Of a stretch of 64,000 nt of DNA, positions 31,083 through 45,734 are shown piece after piece (position 1 is the first letter of the stretch; the number at the start of each line of letters is the position of its first letter). Under the pieces are notes generated by a model. That model was not told where the DNA came from. It was given only the letters and a program-made list of their open reading frames with translations, and searched no databases. Origin of the DNA: Symsagittifera roscoffensis. Lineage: Eukaryota > Xenacoelomorpha > Acoela > Convolutidae. A program made the translations under genes and the position numbers. The stretch covers positions 1-64,000 of the forward strand of contig NW_026971308.1 of assembly GCF_963678635.1 (NCBI RefSeq). Direction: 5' to 3'.

Positions 31083-32250
31083 TTGATTGAAATGGATTTA
31101 TAAGCTATATTTTGCAATCAAATTATATTGAAATGTAGTCAAATCCGCAAACTATTCAATTCCATTTTTTTAAAAGTCTTTCCTAAAATTTAATGTTTAA
31201 AATTGATTGAATTACATTTCTTGACAGTATGGGTACTCATACTCAACTTTTGCAAACCTGTTTTTTACCAAATATGTTAATTTTCACTGATTTTTTTTTT
31301 GATTTTTATCAAAAATGTTGAGAAAAAGTCAGGGACATTTTGGAAGTAATCGTTATCGTTTATAATGGAGTTAACAAAGATTTTACCGCATTAAAAAGTA
31401 GCTGCTCTATTATAGATTTTTATTCGAATAAACTCAAAATTTTCAAAAGCTTATAAAGCTTTTTAGAACTTATAGGAGCATGACAACAACCTTGGGGAAA
31501 ATTTTTTAATGAAATTTCACAATAGCTATTTTATGAGTGTAGCAAGCAATTCAACTATTCAAAAGAATCCATTAGTTTTTTGTTTTGCTCTGAATTTCGT
31601 CCATTAATTTACACTTTTGCTTAAATTACGATGGAATGCCTCTTTATTTTGGTCAAACTAAGAAAAAGCTAATGGACAAATTAGACTAAAACCTGAACAA
31701 TAGTAACAAAAAAATATGAAAAAGTTTTCTGGCTTCTGCATAGTTGGAAAAATATTGGAGTATTTTTGAACAATTCAAATTGTAATTGAACTTGCGAAAT
31801 TTAAGGGATCAGTTTTTTGGTATTTTTTTTCTTTCTGGTTTTTTGTGTTTGTATGTTTTGTCCATTTCCTTTTTTCGATCAATAATTCTGATATGGATGG
31901 TTTCTCGTTGAAGAGGGTTAATCTTGCTTTTTCTTGATCAAAAATCATAATTTACCTATTAGGATTTAGAGCAGTGAAGTTGATTACTGGTCCTGTTTCT
32001 TCTCTGTTTTTTAAATTATTGTTAGTTGCTGGCAAATTTAATTAATTTTAACAGGCAAAATTAACTCTGAAGGGAAATTTAAAAGCTAGTGTTCCATAGT
32101 AAAATTTTTTTGGCTAATTGAACAAAAATTAATATGTAAATTTTTGCTGGTTATCCAATTTAACGTTCATGTGGAAGAAATCTGTATTTTGAAGATGATG
32201 TTTACAAAAAAAATGTCGGACAAAAAAAACAATTAAAGATGCTAATTGGA
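31083..32250. other. AT-rich DNA, no gene seen
   Basis: Long A and T runs, no sizeable open frame and no recognised motif. From about 32280 onward phrases of the neighbouring satellite begin to appear in diverged form (tgacaacttgtcag, ttaggaaaaaattatac). Confidence 0.6.
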
Positions 32251-35200
32251 AATTAACTGACGCAGTACGCGGCACTTTTAGAGTATTGATTTTTCCTGGT
32301 GTCTCAATTTGACAACTTGTCAGTATATTTAGTTTTTTTTGGCAATTCCTAATGTTTTAGGAAAAAATTATACTTGGCACATTGGAAACTTTTTTTTGCA
32401 TTTAAGTTTTCTATTCATTTCAATTGTTTTCAAAAACGTGTTTTGTTACAAAAAAATCAATGCAAAATGAATGATTCGATAGCGCCTTCAGTTACTCTTA
32501 ATCTCCGGCTTGAAGATAGTCATTTGGTTTAATATATCACTGCAGCTCATGTAATTCTGCATAAAAATATGACATTTTTCTGGAATGTTTTTTGACAAAT
32601 TTCATAGCTTACAAAGCTTTCATATGAAAAAAATAAGCTAAACTTTCTCAAAATTTTTGTTGAATTTTTCCTGGCACGAGAGTTATTTTAAAATTCAACC
32701 AAATTTCGTACAAATCTTGTTGAGAGCAGCCATAGCCTTAAAAGCAATTCGGAAATTTTTTTTTATCATAGTGCTGATATAAGGTAGTGTGAGAAAACTA
32801 GCAAGAAAAAAAAGTTTCTGGCTACATCTCTTGTTAGCTACTATGACAGACAACAAACTCCATTCGAACAAATATGATTATAAAATTCAATAAACAAAGA
32901 GTAAGGGAAAAAGTTTTGTTTGAATTTTGAAAAAATTATGGAATAGTTGTCTGTGGGTAATCGGGGACAATTTTTGATGATTTTTGCCTCATGTCCCTCA
33001 TCGACGCCCTGACAAAAATGCTAGTTGTGCAATCCTTTTATTTTAGGAAAAACTAAACTCGAACCCATTGGAAATTTTTTCAGTTGCAAGTTTAGTTTCT
33101 ACTCACTCACCGAAATTTTTCAAAAAAATACTAGTTGGGCAATTTAAAATAAAAGCTGATCTTTACCCATAAGAAATTATAATCTCTCAAGATAGTATCT
33201 CTACTCACACAAACATTTCGAAAAAGCACGCATGATACTTTTTTTGCCCGCAAACAGTCCATATGCTCAAAAACCAATTTGGAAGTTCATTTTCAAATTT
33301 CGTTTTGAATTCGTCGAAAAAAAAACAACCTTGACAATTGAGTTTCATGCATTCTAGTTTAACTTCAGACAAATTTTTGGGAAATCAGTTCCTGTAAAAA
33401 ACTCGTCCTCACACTATGAAAGCTACTTGAGCAACTCCTTATAATTTAACAATAAAAACTGATCTCGACCCATTTGAGTTTTTTTTTCGCTGCAATTTTG
33501 GTTTTCCACTCACACAAACAGTTTCCAAAAGAAATTTGATTTTCTGCCCGTAAGCAGATCAGTTGTTCAAAAAAATTTCCAGATGCTCAAAAAGAGCTAG
33601 TTCAAATTCAGAGGAATTTCTCTTAAATGGAATTTTTAAAAATTTTGTACATGTATACTTATTTAAAAATGTTATAAATGAATTTTAAATCGTATTAGAG
33701 TCTTAACGAGCATTTTTGTCAGCCACGGGTTATTTTAAGAAAAAAAGTCAAACCATTTTGATTGATTCGAAAGCGCCTTCAGGAACTTTAAATTTCTGTT
33801 ATGGATATATTCAATTTGCTTTATATCATCCTTATATGCTCACGAAATTCTACATAAAAGAATTAGATTTATTAGGAATGTTTCTTGTCTAATACGTAAG
33901 CAAAAACTTCTCAAAAAAACTTATAAATTTTTCCGCTCACAAGATTTATTCAAATAATAAATAGTTTTTGTACAACGGTTGGAAAATCAAAAGTTTTAGC
34001 CTAGTGTAACTTTAAAGCACACTCGCGAAAAATGAAGTTGCCGGTTAGATCCGCACGCTACAACTGTCGTTTGGTTTTATGACTGAAATAAACTCAATCC
34101 GAACAATTATAACTATCAGTTTTCTTGAAAAACCAAAACAACGGAAAATTTTGTTTGATATTTGTGAAAAGTTTTAGAAATACTTGTCTGCGGGTAATCC
34201 AGAGGTTTTTTTTGTTGATTTTTGACATGCAAAAAAAAATCTTTCGCTTATTCTGAAGGATATTATTGCTGTGAGCACACTGCACAAATCACATTACTCT
34301 CAAGTCAAGAGAAGCTTAGCAGAAAATTTTGGGGTTTATTTACTTCATTGTGAATCAATTGACTGCGTTTTTACTCAAAAAAATGTTTCTATAAAAAACA
34401 CAGTTTCTGAGAAAAAAGCAGTTCTATAATTTTGGTCAGAATGCAAAGTTGTTATAAAAAGAAACTTGTCAAGCGATTGCAAAACTTGCATCATGAATTG
34501 AGCAAATGCATCTTAAAAACCAAAAATGATTTTTGCGAACCTTTCGTTTCTCTTAAATTGTCTGAGTACCGTAAATCATCTTTGTCTGATTACCTTCTTT
34601 TAGGGTACTTTTACAGTATTGATTATTCCTCAGGTGTTGGATTGAAATCATCAAAATTAACTGGCAGGCTACGCGGTAGTTTTAGAGCATTGGTTTTACC
34701 TTGTATCCCAGATTGACGACCTGACAATAAAAAATTCTAGTTAGGCAATTTTTCGCAAACATTTTTCAAAAAACAATTGCAAGATATTTTGCTTGCCTGT
34801 ACTCAGACCGGATGTTCAGAAAAAATTTACCCAAACTTTCTCAAAGATTGTTTTTTTTTGTCGGAAAAATCAATTTTAACTTTTGGGTTTTATGAATTCT
34901 GGTTTAATTTCAGGCAAAGTTTTATGCGATCGGCTCCTGCAAAAAGTAGTCTTGACACTAAAAATTCTTGTTGGGCAACTCCTTGAAATTCAGCAACAAG
35001 AACTGAATGGCACCAATATTATTTATTTTTCGTTGCAAATTTAATTTTTCTCTCACAAAAACAGTTTTCAAAAAATGCCCGCAAGATTTTTTTTTGCCTG
35101 AAACAGTCCAGATGCTCAAAAAACTATTTTCCAGTTTTTAAAAAAAAAAAAGAATTGCCCTGTTGCCATTTTTCGTCTCAAGACAGCATTTTGCAGGACA

Positions 35201-35741
35201 ACTGACCATTCAAAAAATTAACTGAAACCAAACCAAAGTGCATAAAATGCAAGTTTCAGCGTTGGTTTTTACTCTGACAAAAAAAATTGACCAAAATTTT
35301 TTAATTTAGTTCGACAATTTTTTTTCTGTGCATCAGGACTGTTTACAGGAAAAGTCTTAAGCACGGTTTGTATGAGTAGAAAACTTAACCTGCGAAGAAA
35401 ACTATTTTAAATTGGTCTAGTCTAGAAATTTGAAAAGTGGATTTCAAGCATTCATTCTTAGTTTCAGGCAGTTTCGTATGGCATCCGTTCCTGCAATAAA
35501 GTGTTTCTAACCCTAACATTTCTAGTTAGGCAATTCTATATGACAAAAGACTTAAAAACAAACTCGATACATATAATTTCAAAAACTAAATCGATCCATA
35601 AACAAACTCGATCCATATAATTTTTTAAAATGAAATCAATCCATAAACAAACTCGATCCATATAAGTTCTAAAAATATCACGCAACGTATATTTTTTACT
35701 GTAAATAGACTAGATGCTCAAAAAAATCCATTTTGAAAATT

Positions 35742-38700
35742 GGGCTTCATGCATTAAAACATCCTGACACTCAAAAGGCTATTTGGGCAATTCTTTATTT
35801 AGGGAATAGAAAACTAAACTCGATCCAAAAAAAACTGTTTCCGTTGCAAGTTCAGTTTTTTTCTCACACAAAAAATTTTCAACAACAAAAAAGCGCGCCA
35901 GACACTGTCTTGCCTGTAAACAACCCAAATGCTCTAAAATCCACATGTCATGAAGACTGGTTTGATTTTAGGCCACTTTGTATGTAATCGCTTCCTGCAA
36001 AATTGTCCTGAGACTGAAAAAGCTAGATGGGCAACTCTCTAAAAGCTAGATGGGCATTTCTCCATAATTAAGTTTAAAAGTTACACTCGACTCATTTAAA
36101 AAAAATTTTGGCACAAGTTTAGTTTTCTACTTACACACATTAAAAAAAGAACGCATAAGATGCATTTTGATCGGAAACAGTCCAGATGTTCACAAAATTT
36201 TTAAAATTATGTTTCAAAAATTGTTATGAGAAAAAAAAACATTTTTCAAAAATGTGTTTCTTGCATTTTGGTTGGTTTGCAAAAAACTGTTCGCGATTGC
36301 TGCAAAAACATTTGTCCTGCCTCTACATCACTGAAACCGTTTTGAAACAAAATGCGCGCAAGATACTTTTTTACCGTAAACAGTCCAAATGCTCAAGAAA
36401 ACTTTTTCAAGTTATTTTTCCTGATCACAGTTTACATTCAATTTTTTCTTGTTATTACAACTCCATAGATCTTAAAAGGCAGTCGGAAGTGTCAGGGCTT
36501 CTTCCTGATACGAGCAGTCTTGATCAAAAACTGTTTTTTTTTTCGTCGGACGAAAATGGATCAACTTTGTTTCATATTGGGTTTCATGAATTTGGTCGTA
36601 GTTTCAGGCAATTTTGTACGTGTTCGATTACTCCAAAAAAAGGTACTGACAGTAAAAAATAGATGGGCAAATGTTTTTGAATTGAAAATTTTTTATTTCA
36701 AACTCGGTTCCTATGAATCTATTTCCGTGGAAAGCTTAGTTTTCAACTCACACAAAGAGTTTTTTTAATCTGCACCTAAAAGTTTTTTGGCCTGTACAAA
36801 TTCCAGAAACTCAGAATAGATTTTCAAAATTTATATCTCAAAATTTATTTGTTGGGCTTTTTAGTTTCTTTACTACTTCCAAGCAACTTTGTTTGGGATC
36901 GGTTCCTGCAAAAAAAATCGTCATTACATTAAGAAGCTAGATAAGCAACTCATTAATTGGTAATACGTTTTTCAAGCTCGATCTCAAGGAAAAGTTTTTG
37001 TCGCAAGTGTAGTTCTCTACGCACACAAACAGTTTAAATGAAAAACTTCGCACACGTTACTTTTCTGCCTGTAAACAGACCAGACGCTCAAAAGTTTTTC
37101 ACTTTATCTTTTAAAGTTTGTTTTTATCTTTTGTCGGAAAAAGTTAGTTTGAAGAGTTGGAATTGTTGATTTTTGGTTTAAGTTCAGTCAAGTTTGTATG
37201 TGATAGTTTCCAGCAAATAAATCGCCCTGACACTAAAAAAGCTAGATGGGCAAAAATTTAATTTAAAATTATAATGTCAAACTGGGTTTCTATGAATTTT
37301 TTTGTGGCAAGCTTAGGTTTTTACTAACAAAAACTGTTTTCAAAAAACCAAAAGAATTGCGTGAGCGATACGTTTTTGCCGTAATCAGTCCAGTTGCTCA
37401 AAAGTCACTTTAGAAACTGTTTTCCAAAACTGTTTTTTGACGGATTTCTCACTAAGCTTCGACACTAAAAGTGCAAACAAGTCGTTTCGACACTAAAATT
37501 GCTAGCTTGGCAACTTCTTTTGTTTTGGGGTAAAACTGGTCTCGAGCCATTGAGTTTTTTTTGTCGGAAATTCAGTTTTCTATTTACACAAACCTTTTTC
37601 AAGAAGATAATTGCGCGCAACTATCTTCTTTTTTGTAATGGCGGTTACAAGATTGCCAATTCGGCTAATTTGGGAAAATCAACGCGCAACATATTTCGCG
37701 CCATTAAGGGGTAATAGAGATTCAATCAGTCCTAGAAATCGTTTCCATTTCGCTCAAAAAAAAGTTTAATTATTACAATAAATTTGGAACAAGGAAAAAA
37801 ATCTATGACCTGTTAATTTATAGGGCGTTTGATGGAGTGATTTTCACAAAAATTTTTAAATTTGAACTTTTTTCTTTTTCCTTTGAATACCTTCAGTTTT
37901 TTCATGTCATTATTGATCCATAAATCTCAAGGCGAAAAAAAAATCAAGGCTTTGTCCGGATACGAGCTATTTTTTCAAAATCTGTTTTTGTTTTCTGCAG
38001 AAAAGCAGAAAATTTGAAAATTGGGTTTCGTGCTTTCTGGTTTGGTTTCAGGCAGTTTTCTATGTAATCGGTTCCTGCAAAAAGTCGTTTTGCCTTTCAA
38101 AAAGCCAACAGGGTTTTTTTTTGTAATTTAAAAATGAAAATGAAACTCAACTTTATGAAACTTTTCCTTCCCAATTTTATGTTTCTACTCACAAAAATCT
38201 TTCTAAGAACAAAAATGCGGCAAGACACGTTTGTTTTGCATGTGACCAGTCCGGATGCGCAAAAAAGTTTTAAAATTAGTTTTTCAAATTTTTTGTTCTT
38301 CTGAAAACAAAATCAATTTTAGAAGTTGGGTTTCATGCATACTGATTTTTTAGACAATTTTTCATGTATTTGCTCTGTTCAGAAAAATCGTCACGACACT
38401 TAAAAAGCTAAAATTGCAACTTTTTAATTAAAAAAGCTAAGCTAAACTCGATCCTTACAAAACCATTTTTGTTTAAGCCTTATTTTCCTTCTCACAAACA
38501 CTTAGAAAAAAATTCTTTGATAATTTTGTTTGTTTATCAGCAGACCAGACACTCAAAAATTATTTTAATTCTTTTTAAAATTTTTCATCAGCAAATTATC
38601 AATATTGAAAATTGGGTTCCATGCATTCTGATTTGTCTTCGAGCTAAATTTTATGTAATTGGTTCCTGCAAATAATATGTCCTGACACTAAAAAAAATTA

Positions 38701-40096
38701 GTCGGAAAAATCCTTATAATTATGCATTGAAAACGGATTTCGACACACAGGAATTATTTTTCGTCGGAATTTAGTTTTCCAATCACAGAAACAAATTTCA
38801 GGAAAAAAATTGCGCACAAGATAATTTTTTGTCTGTAAACAATGCAAAAGCTTGAAAAATACTTTGCAATTCCTTTTTCGAAAAGTTTTTCCTTCTTCAA
38901 AAATTGTTATCATCTGGTCTGGTTTAGTTTCAGGCAAGTTTGTATGTGATTGCTTCCTTCAACAAAATGTCCGGACACTAAAAAAACCTAGATGGGCAGC
39001 TCTCTAATTGCTAGTTGCAAAATTGCTTTAAATGTCCGAGAACATAAAGTAAACCCGACCCTTTTTGTTGCAAGTTAAGTTTACTCATCACTGAAATGTT
39101 TTTTCGAAAAGAAAGACGCGCAAGAGTCTTTTTTCAAACAGTAAACAGTCGAAATGCTCAAAAACATTGTAAAGTAATTTTTCCTGATCACAGTTCACTG
39201 CTCGTAGACGAAAACAGTTTGGACCTTTTTCAGTGGATGGGTTTTATCAGCATTGTGAAGTTGTTTTAAAGCGGCTGGGTGCTTCTTCCACTTCTGTGCT
39301 AGCCAGGACCTTGAACATCATTCGGAAGAAGATCTCAACAGGGGACTAATGCGTCTTGAAAGAACGATAGAAGTAGTTACTATTAGAGAGCGTCAATCTC
39401 GGGATTGGGCTCGTGATAATAAACGCGGATTCGGGGTTTCCCTAAAAACACACTTTCCCCACGACGTTGTTGGAAAAAATTGCTCAAAATATTGTCTGGA
39501 GATGCAGTTTTTGAAATTGAGGTACCATATCACTTGAAGTCAAGTTTTGCTCAATTTTTAAAAACTGTGAAGTTTGTCGCGATCATATAGGCTAGTTCAT
39601 AAAACATTTTGCAGAGAGCAGGATCTATGGAAAAAAACTGAGAGGAATTCTCATTACTAGCTTGTTTCTATTGCGAGCACCAATAATCACTCCATTGCTA
39701 CTGTTTTACCTGGAAAAAGATCACAAGACTTCTTCCTGATATCACCAGTCTCGATCAAAAATTAAATTTTTTTCGTCGGTTAAACATCAATCAACTGTGT
39801 TTCATATTGGGTTTCATGAATATGGGTTTCATGAACTTGCCCTGTCACTTACAACTTTATTTGGACAGTTTCTTCTAATTTAGGAAAAAATTTAAATCCA
39901 AAACCCATGGAAAATTTTCTGTCGCAAATTCAATTTTGTCTTCCCATATTTTTTTAAATGCGCTAGAGATGCTTTTTTTAGTGTAAACAGTCCAAATTTT
40001 TGAAAAAAGTTATTTTTTAAAATTCTGTTCTTTAAAATATTAACAAAAAGTTTAAAAATTTCTTTTTCAAATTTGTTTTTTTATGATAGTTGTGAC
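35742..40096. repeat. Higher-order satellite block 1 (~4.35 kb)
   Basis: Consists of a leading part (35742-36430), repeated at 40096-40780, and a long part (36435-40096), repeated at 41531-45252 with offset 5096 rising to about 5131 because of a ~40-bp extra piece near 41960. Identity is high by eye, well above that between single monomers, so large-scale duplication came later than monomer spread. Confidence 0.8.
39190..39540 (+). repeat. Coding-like module within the satellite, copy 1 of 3
   Basis: A segment unlike the AT-rich monomers. It reads FFHFCASQDLEHHSEEDLNRGLMRLERT and on through RQSRDWARDNKRGFGV (in pieces shorter than a full frame; one stop precedes the first piece). Copies lie at 40780-41000 (shortened) and 44320-44690. 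The charge pattern is protein-like, but I recognise no family. Could be a fragment of a gene or element picked up by the satellite and amplified with it. Confidence 0.4.
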
Positions 40097-43000
40097 TCAT
40101 GCATTAAGTCATCCTGACACTCAAAAGGCTACTTGGGCAATTCTTTATTTAGGGAATAGAAAACTAAGCTCGATTAAAAAAAACTGTTTCCGTTGCAAGT
40201 TCAGTTTTTTTCTCACACAAAAAACTTTCAACAACAAAAAAAGCGCGCCAGACACTGTCTTGCCTGTAAACAACCCAAATGCTCTAAAATCCACATGTCA
40301 TGAAGGCTGGTTTGATTTTAAGCCACTTTGTATGTAATTGCTTCCTGCAAAATTGTCCTGAGACTGAAAAAATTAGATGGGCAACTCTCTAAAAGCTAGA
40401 TGGGCATTTCTCCATAATTAAGTTTTAAAGTTACACTCGACTCATTTAAAAAAATTTTGGCACAAGTTTAGTTTTCTAGTTACACACCTTAAAAATAGAA
40501 CGCATAAGATGCATTTTGACCGGAAACAGTCCAGATGCTGACAAAAGTTTTAAAATTATGCTTCAAAAATATTTATGAGAAAAAAAAACAAATTTCAAAA
40601 ATGTGTTTCTTGTATTTTGTTTTGTTTGCAAAACTGTTCGCGATTGCTGCAAAAAAATTTGTCCTGACTCTACATCACTGAAACCGTTTTGAAACAAATT
40701 GCGCGCTAAATACTTTTTTACCGTAAACAGTCCAAATGCTCAAGAAAACTTTTTCAAGTTATTTTTCCTGATCACAGTTCACTGCTCGTAGACTAAAACA
40801 GTTCGGACCTTTTTCAGTGGATGGGTTTTATCAGCGGATGGTTGCTTCTTCTGGTTGGATGGGTTTGTTTTTAAAGCGGATGGTTGCTTCTTCCACTTCT
40901 CTGCTTGCCAGGACCACGAAAATCTTTCGCAAGAAGATCTCAATAGGGGACTTTTGCGTCGTGAACGAACAGTGAAACGAAACCATTATCTGCAGAGCTT
41001 AATTTTTGGAGTTATTCTTCAGGATTTTTTTTCTGTCGGAAGAAATTTTTTTTTTGAAAAATGTATTTCAAGCATTCTGATTTAATTTCAAGCGAATTTG
41101 TAAGTAATCGGTTGCTGCAAAAATTGTCAAACAGACTAAGTGAGTTCAAACAGACTAATTGGCCAAAAATAGGCTAGAAAATGGAAAAAAACTCAATGCA
41201 TCTGGATCTTTTTTTGCCTCAAGTTAAGTTTTCTACGTATACCAACCGTTTTCAAAAAAAAATTGCGCGCATTTTTCATTTTAGGGGTCAAAATTTGCCA
41301 ATTAAGCCAAATTGAAACAAATAACTCGCAATATATTTCGCGCTATTATTGCACAAGCAAAAATTTAATTTGTTTTAGAAACTGTTCCAATTTGATTGAA
41401 GGAAACTTATTTGCCAAAATTGATTTGTTAATAGTAGTAAAAACTATCACTTTGTACTTTATATGGCGAGTGTAGGAATGATTTTCTTGAAAAAACTTCA
41501 AACTTAAATATTTCTTTTTGTAGGTTATTACATTCATTTTTTTCTTGTTATTACAACTCCATAGATCTTAAAAGGCAGTCGGAAGTGTCAGGGCTTCTTC
41601 CTGATGCGAGCAGTCTTGATCAAAAACTGTTTTTTTTTCGTCGGACGAAAATGGATCAACTTGGTTTCATATTGGGTTTCATGAATTTGGTCGTAGTTTC
41701 AGGCAATTTTGTACGTGTTCGATTAATCCAAAAAAAAGGTACTGACAGTAAAAAATAGATGGGCAAATGTTTTTGAATTAAAAAATTTTTATTTCAAACT
41801 CGGTTCCTATGAATCTATTTCCGTGGAAAGCTTAGTTTTCAACTCACACAAACAGTTTTTTTGATCTGCACCTAAAAGTTTTTTGGCCTGTACAAATTCC
41901 AGAAACTCAGAATAGACTTTCAAAATTTATATCTCAAAACTTATTTGTTTATTTTTAAAGAGGACAAATCAACTTTAAAAGTTGGGCTTTTCAGTTTCTT
42001 AACTACTTCCAAGCAACTTTGTTTGGGATCGGTTCCTGCAAAAAAAATCGTCATTACATTAAGAAGCTAGATAAGCAACTCAATAATTGGTAATACGTTT
42101 TTCAAGCTCGATCTCAAGGAAAAGTGTTTGTCGCAAGTGTAGTTCTCTACGCACACAAACAGTTTAAATGAAAAACTTCGCACACTTTACTTTTTCTGCC
42201 TGTAAACAGACCAGACGCTCAAAAGTTTTTCACTTTCTCTTTCAAAGTTTGTTTTTATCTTTTGTCGGAAAAAGTTAACTTGAAGAGTTGTATTTCTTGA
42301 TTTTTGGTTTAAGTTCAGTCAAGTTTGTATGTGATAGTTTCCAGCAAATAAATCGCCCTGACACTAAAAAAGCTAGATGGGCAAAAATTTAATTTAAAAT
42401 TATAATGTCAAACTGGGTTTCTATGAATTTTTTTGTGGCAAGCTTAGGTTTTTACTAACAAAAATTGTTTTCAAAAAACCAAAAGAATTGCGTGAGCGAT
42501 ACGTTTTTGCCGTAATCAGTCCAGTTGCTCAAAAGTCACTTTAGAAACTGTTTTCCAAAACTGTTTTTTGACGGATTTCATACTAAGCTTCGACACTAAA
42601 AGTGCAAACAAGTCGTTTCGACACTAAAATTGCTAGCTTGGCAACTTTTTTTGTTTTGGGGTAAAACTGGTCTCGAGCCATTGAGTTTTTTTTGTCGGAA
42701 ATTCAGTTTTCTATTTACACAAACCTTTTTCAAGAAGATAATTGCGCGCAACTATCTTCTTTTTTGTAATGGCGGTTACAAGATTGCCAATTCGGCTAAT
42801 TTGGGAAAATCAACGCGCAACATATTTTGCGCTATTAAGGGGTAATGGAGATTCAATCAGTCCTAGCAATCGTTTCCATTTTGCAGAAAAAAAGTTTAAT
42901 TAATACAATAAATTTGGAACAAGGAAAAAAATCTATCACCTGTTAATTTATAGAGCGTTTGATGGAGTGATTTTCACAAATTTCTTAAATTTGGACTTTT

Positions 43001-45252
43001 TTCTTTTTCCTTTGAATACTTTTAGTTTTTACATGTCATTACTGATGCATAAATCTCAAGGCGAAAAAAAATCAAGGCTTTGTCCGGATACTAGTTTTTT
43101 TTCAAAATCTGTTTTTGTTTTCTGCAGAAAAGCAGAAACTTTGAAAATTGTGTTTCGTGCTTTCTGGTTTGGTTTCAGGCAGTTTTTTATGTAATCGGTT
43201 TCTGCAAAAAGTCGTCTTGCTTTTCAAAAAGCCAACTGGAATTTTTTGTGTTTTAGAAATGAAAATGAAACTCAACTTTATGAAACTTTTTCCTTCCCAA
43301 GTTTGTGTTCCTACTCACAAAAATCTTTCTAAGAACAAAAATGCGGCAAGACACGTTTGTTTTGCATGTGACCAGTCCGGATGCGCAAAAAAGTTTTAAA
43401 ATCAATTTTTCAAATTTTTTGTTCTTCTGAAAACAAAATCAATTTTGGAAGTTGGGTTTCATGCATACTGATTTTTTAGACAACTTTTGATGTAATCGCT
43501 CTGTTCAGAAAAATTGTCACGACACTTAAAAAGCTAAATTTGCAACTTTTTAACTAAAAAAGCTAAGCTAAACTCGATCCTTAGGAAACCATTTTTGTTT
43601 AAGCCTTATTTTTCTTCTCACAAACACTTAGAAAAAAATTGTTTGATAATTTTGTTTGTTTATCAGCAGACCAGACGCTCAAAAATTATTTTAATTCTTT
43701 TTAAACTTTTTTTTTATTGGCAAATTATCAATATTGAAAATTGGGTTCCATGCATTCTGATTTGGTTTCGAGCTAATTTGTATGTAATTGGTTCCTGCAA
43801 ATAAAATGTCCTGACACTAAAAAAAATAGTCGGAAAAATCCTTATAATTATGCATTGAAAACGAATCTCGACACACAGGAATTGTTTTTCGTCGGAACTT
43901 TGTTTTCCAATCACAGAAACAAATTTCAGGAAAAAAATTGCGCAAAAGAAAATTTTTTGTCTGTAAACAATCCAAAAGCTTGAAAAATACTTTGCAATTC
44001 CTTTTTCGAAAAGTTTTTCCTTCTTCAAAAATTTTTATCATCTAATCTGGTTTAGTTTCAGGCAAGTTTGTATGTGATTTCTACCTGCAAAAAATTGTCC
44101 GGACACTAAAAAAACCTAGATGGGCAGCTCTCTAATTGCTAGTTGCAAAATTGCTTTAAATGTCCGAGAACATAAAGTAAACCCGACCCTTTTTGTTGCA
44201 AGTTAAGTTTACTCATTACTGAAATATTTTTTCGAAAAGAAATACGCGCAAGAGTCTTTTTTTAAACAGTAAACAGTCGAAATGCTCAAAAACATTGTAA
44301 AGTATTTTTTCCTGATCACAGTTCACTGCTCGTAGACAAAAACCGTTTGGACTTTTTTCAGTGGATGGGTTTTATCAGCATTGTGAAGTTGTTTTAAAGC
44401 GGCTGGGTGCTTCTTCCACTTCTGTGCTTGCCAGGACCTTGAACATCATTCGGAAGAAGATCTCAACAGGGTACTCATGCTTCTTGAAAGAACGATAGAA
44501 GTAGTTACTATTAGAGAGCGTCAATCTCGGGATTGGGCTCCTGATAATAAACGCGGATTCGGGGTTTTCCTAAAAACAAACTTTCCCCACAACAAATCGA
44601 TAATCGAGAAGACGTTGTTGGAAAAAATTGCTCAAAATATTGTCTGGAGTTGCAGTTTTTGAAACTGAGGTACCATATCACTTGAAGTCAAATTTTTCTC
44701 AATTTTTAAAAATTGTGAAAATTGTCGCGATGATATAGGCTAGTTCATGAAACATTTTGCAGAGAGCAGGATCTATTGAAAAAACTGAGAGGAATTCTCA
44801 TTACTAGCTTGTTTCTATTGCGAGCACCAATAATCACTCCATTGCTACTGTTTTACCTGGAAAATGATCACAAGACTTCTTCCTGATATCACCAGTCTCG
44901 ATCAAAAATTGAATTTTTTTTGTCGGTTAAACATCAATCAAATGTGTTTCATTTTGGGTTTCATGAATATGGGTTTCATGAACTTGCCCTGTCACTTACA
45001 ACTTTATTTGGACAGTTCCTTCTAATTTAGGAAAAAATTGAAATCCAAAACCCATGGAAAATTTTCTGTCGCAAATTCTATTTTGTCTTCACATATTTTT
45101 TTTAATGCGCTAGAGATGATTTTTTTTACTGTAAACAGTCCAAATTTTTGAAAAAAGTTATTTTTAAAAAACTGTTCTTAAAAATATTAACAAAAAGTTT
45201 AAAAATTACTTTTTCAAATTTGTTATTTTTTTTGATAGTTGTGTTTCATGCA
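40096..45252. repeat. Higher-order satellite block 2 (~5.16 kb)
   Basis: Leading part 40096-40780 (copy of 35742-36430), then an extra 40780-41530 segment that includes a partial coding-like module and a ttgccaattaagccaaattg module, then 41531-45252 (copy of 36435-40096). The extra segment makes it longer than block 1. Confidence 0.8.
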
Positions 45253-45734
45253 TTCTGTTTTGAAATCAGGCAAAAAGGTATGCAATAGATCGCTGCAAAA
45301 ACTTTCGTTTCGACTCTAAACATGGTAGTGGGGCAGTTCCTCATAATTTAGAAACAAAAACTAACCTCGACACAAGGCCATTTTTTTCGTCGCAAGATTA
45401 GTTTTCTATTCACAGGTTTTTTTCGCATGAAAAAAATAGCGTGAGCAAAAATTCTTCGCCGTAATCAGTCCAGTTGCTCAAAAAAACATTTATCAAAATG
45501 TTTTCCAATTTTTTTTGTCAGAAAATAGATTAACGTTAGCAGATAGATTTTACGCATTCTGATTTAGTTTAGGCAACGTTGTATGTGATCATTTCTTGCA
45601 AAGAAGTCTTCTCAACACTAAATATGCTTTTATTGCTCCTTTTTGAAGTGAAAACTGGTCTCGGACCATATGAATTTTTTCATCGGAGGTTTAGTTTTCT
45701 ATTTAGACAAACCTTTTTCAAGAAGAGAATTGCT

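Noticed and set aside
36186-36662. 158-codon frame in the satellite field as a gene
   Set aside because: It spans satellite monomers, is Lys/Phe/Ser-rich from A/T runs, and the frame is not kept in the homologous block.
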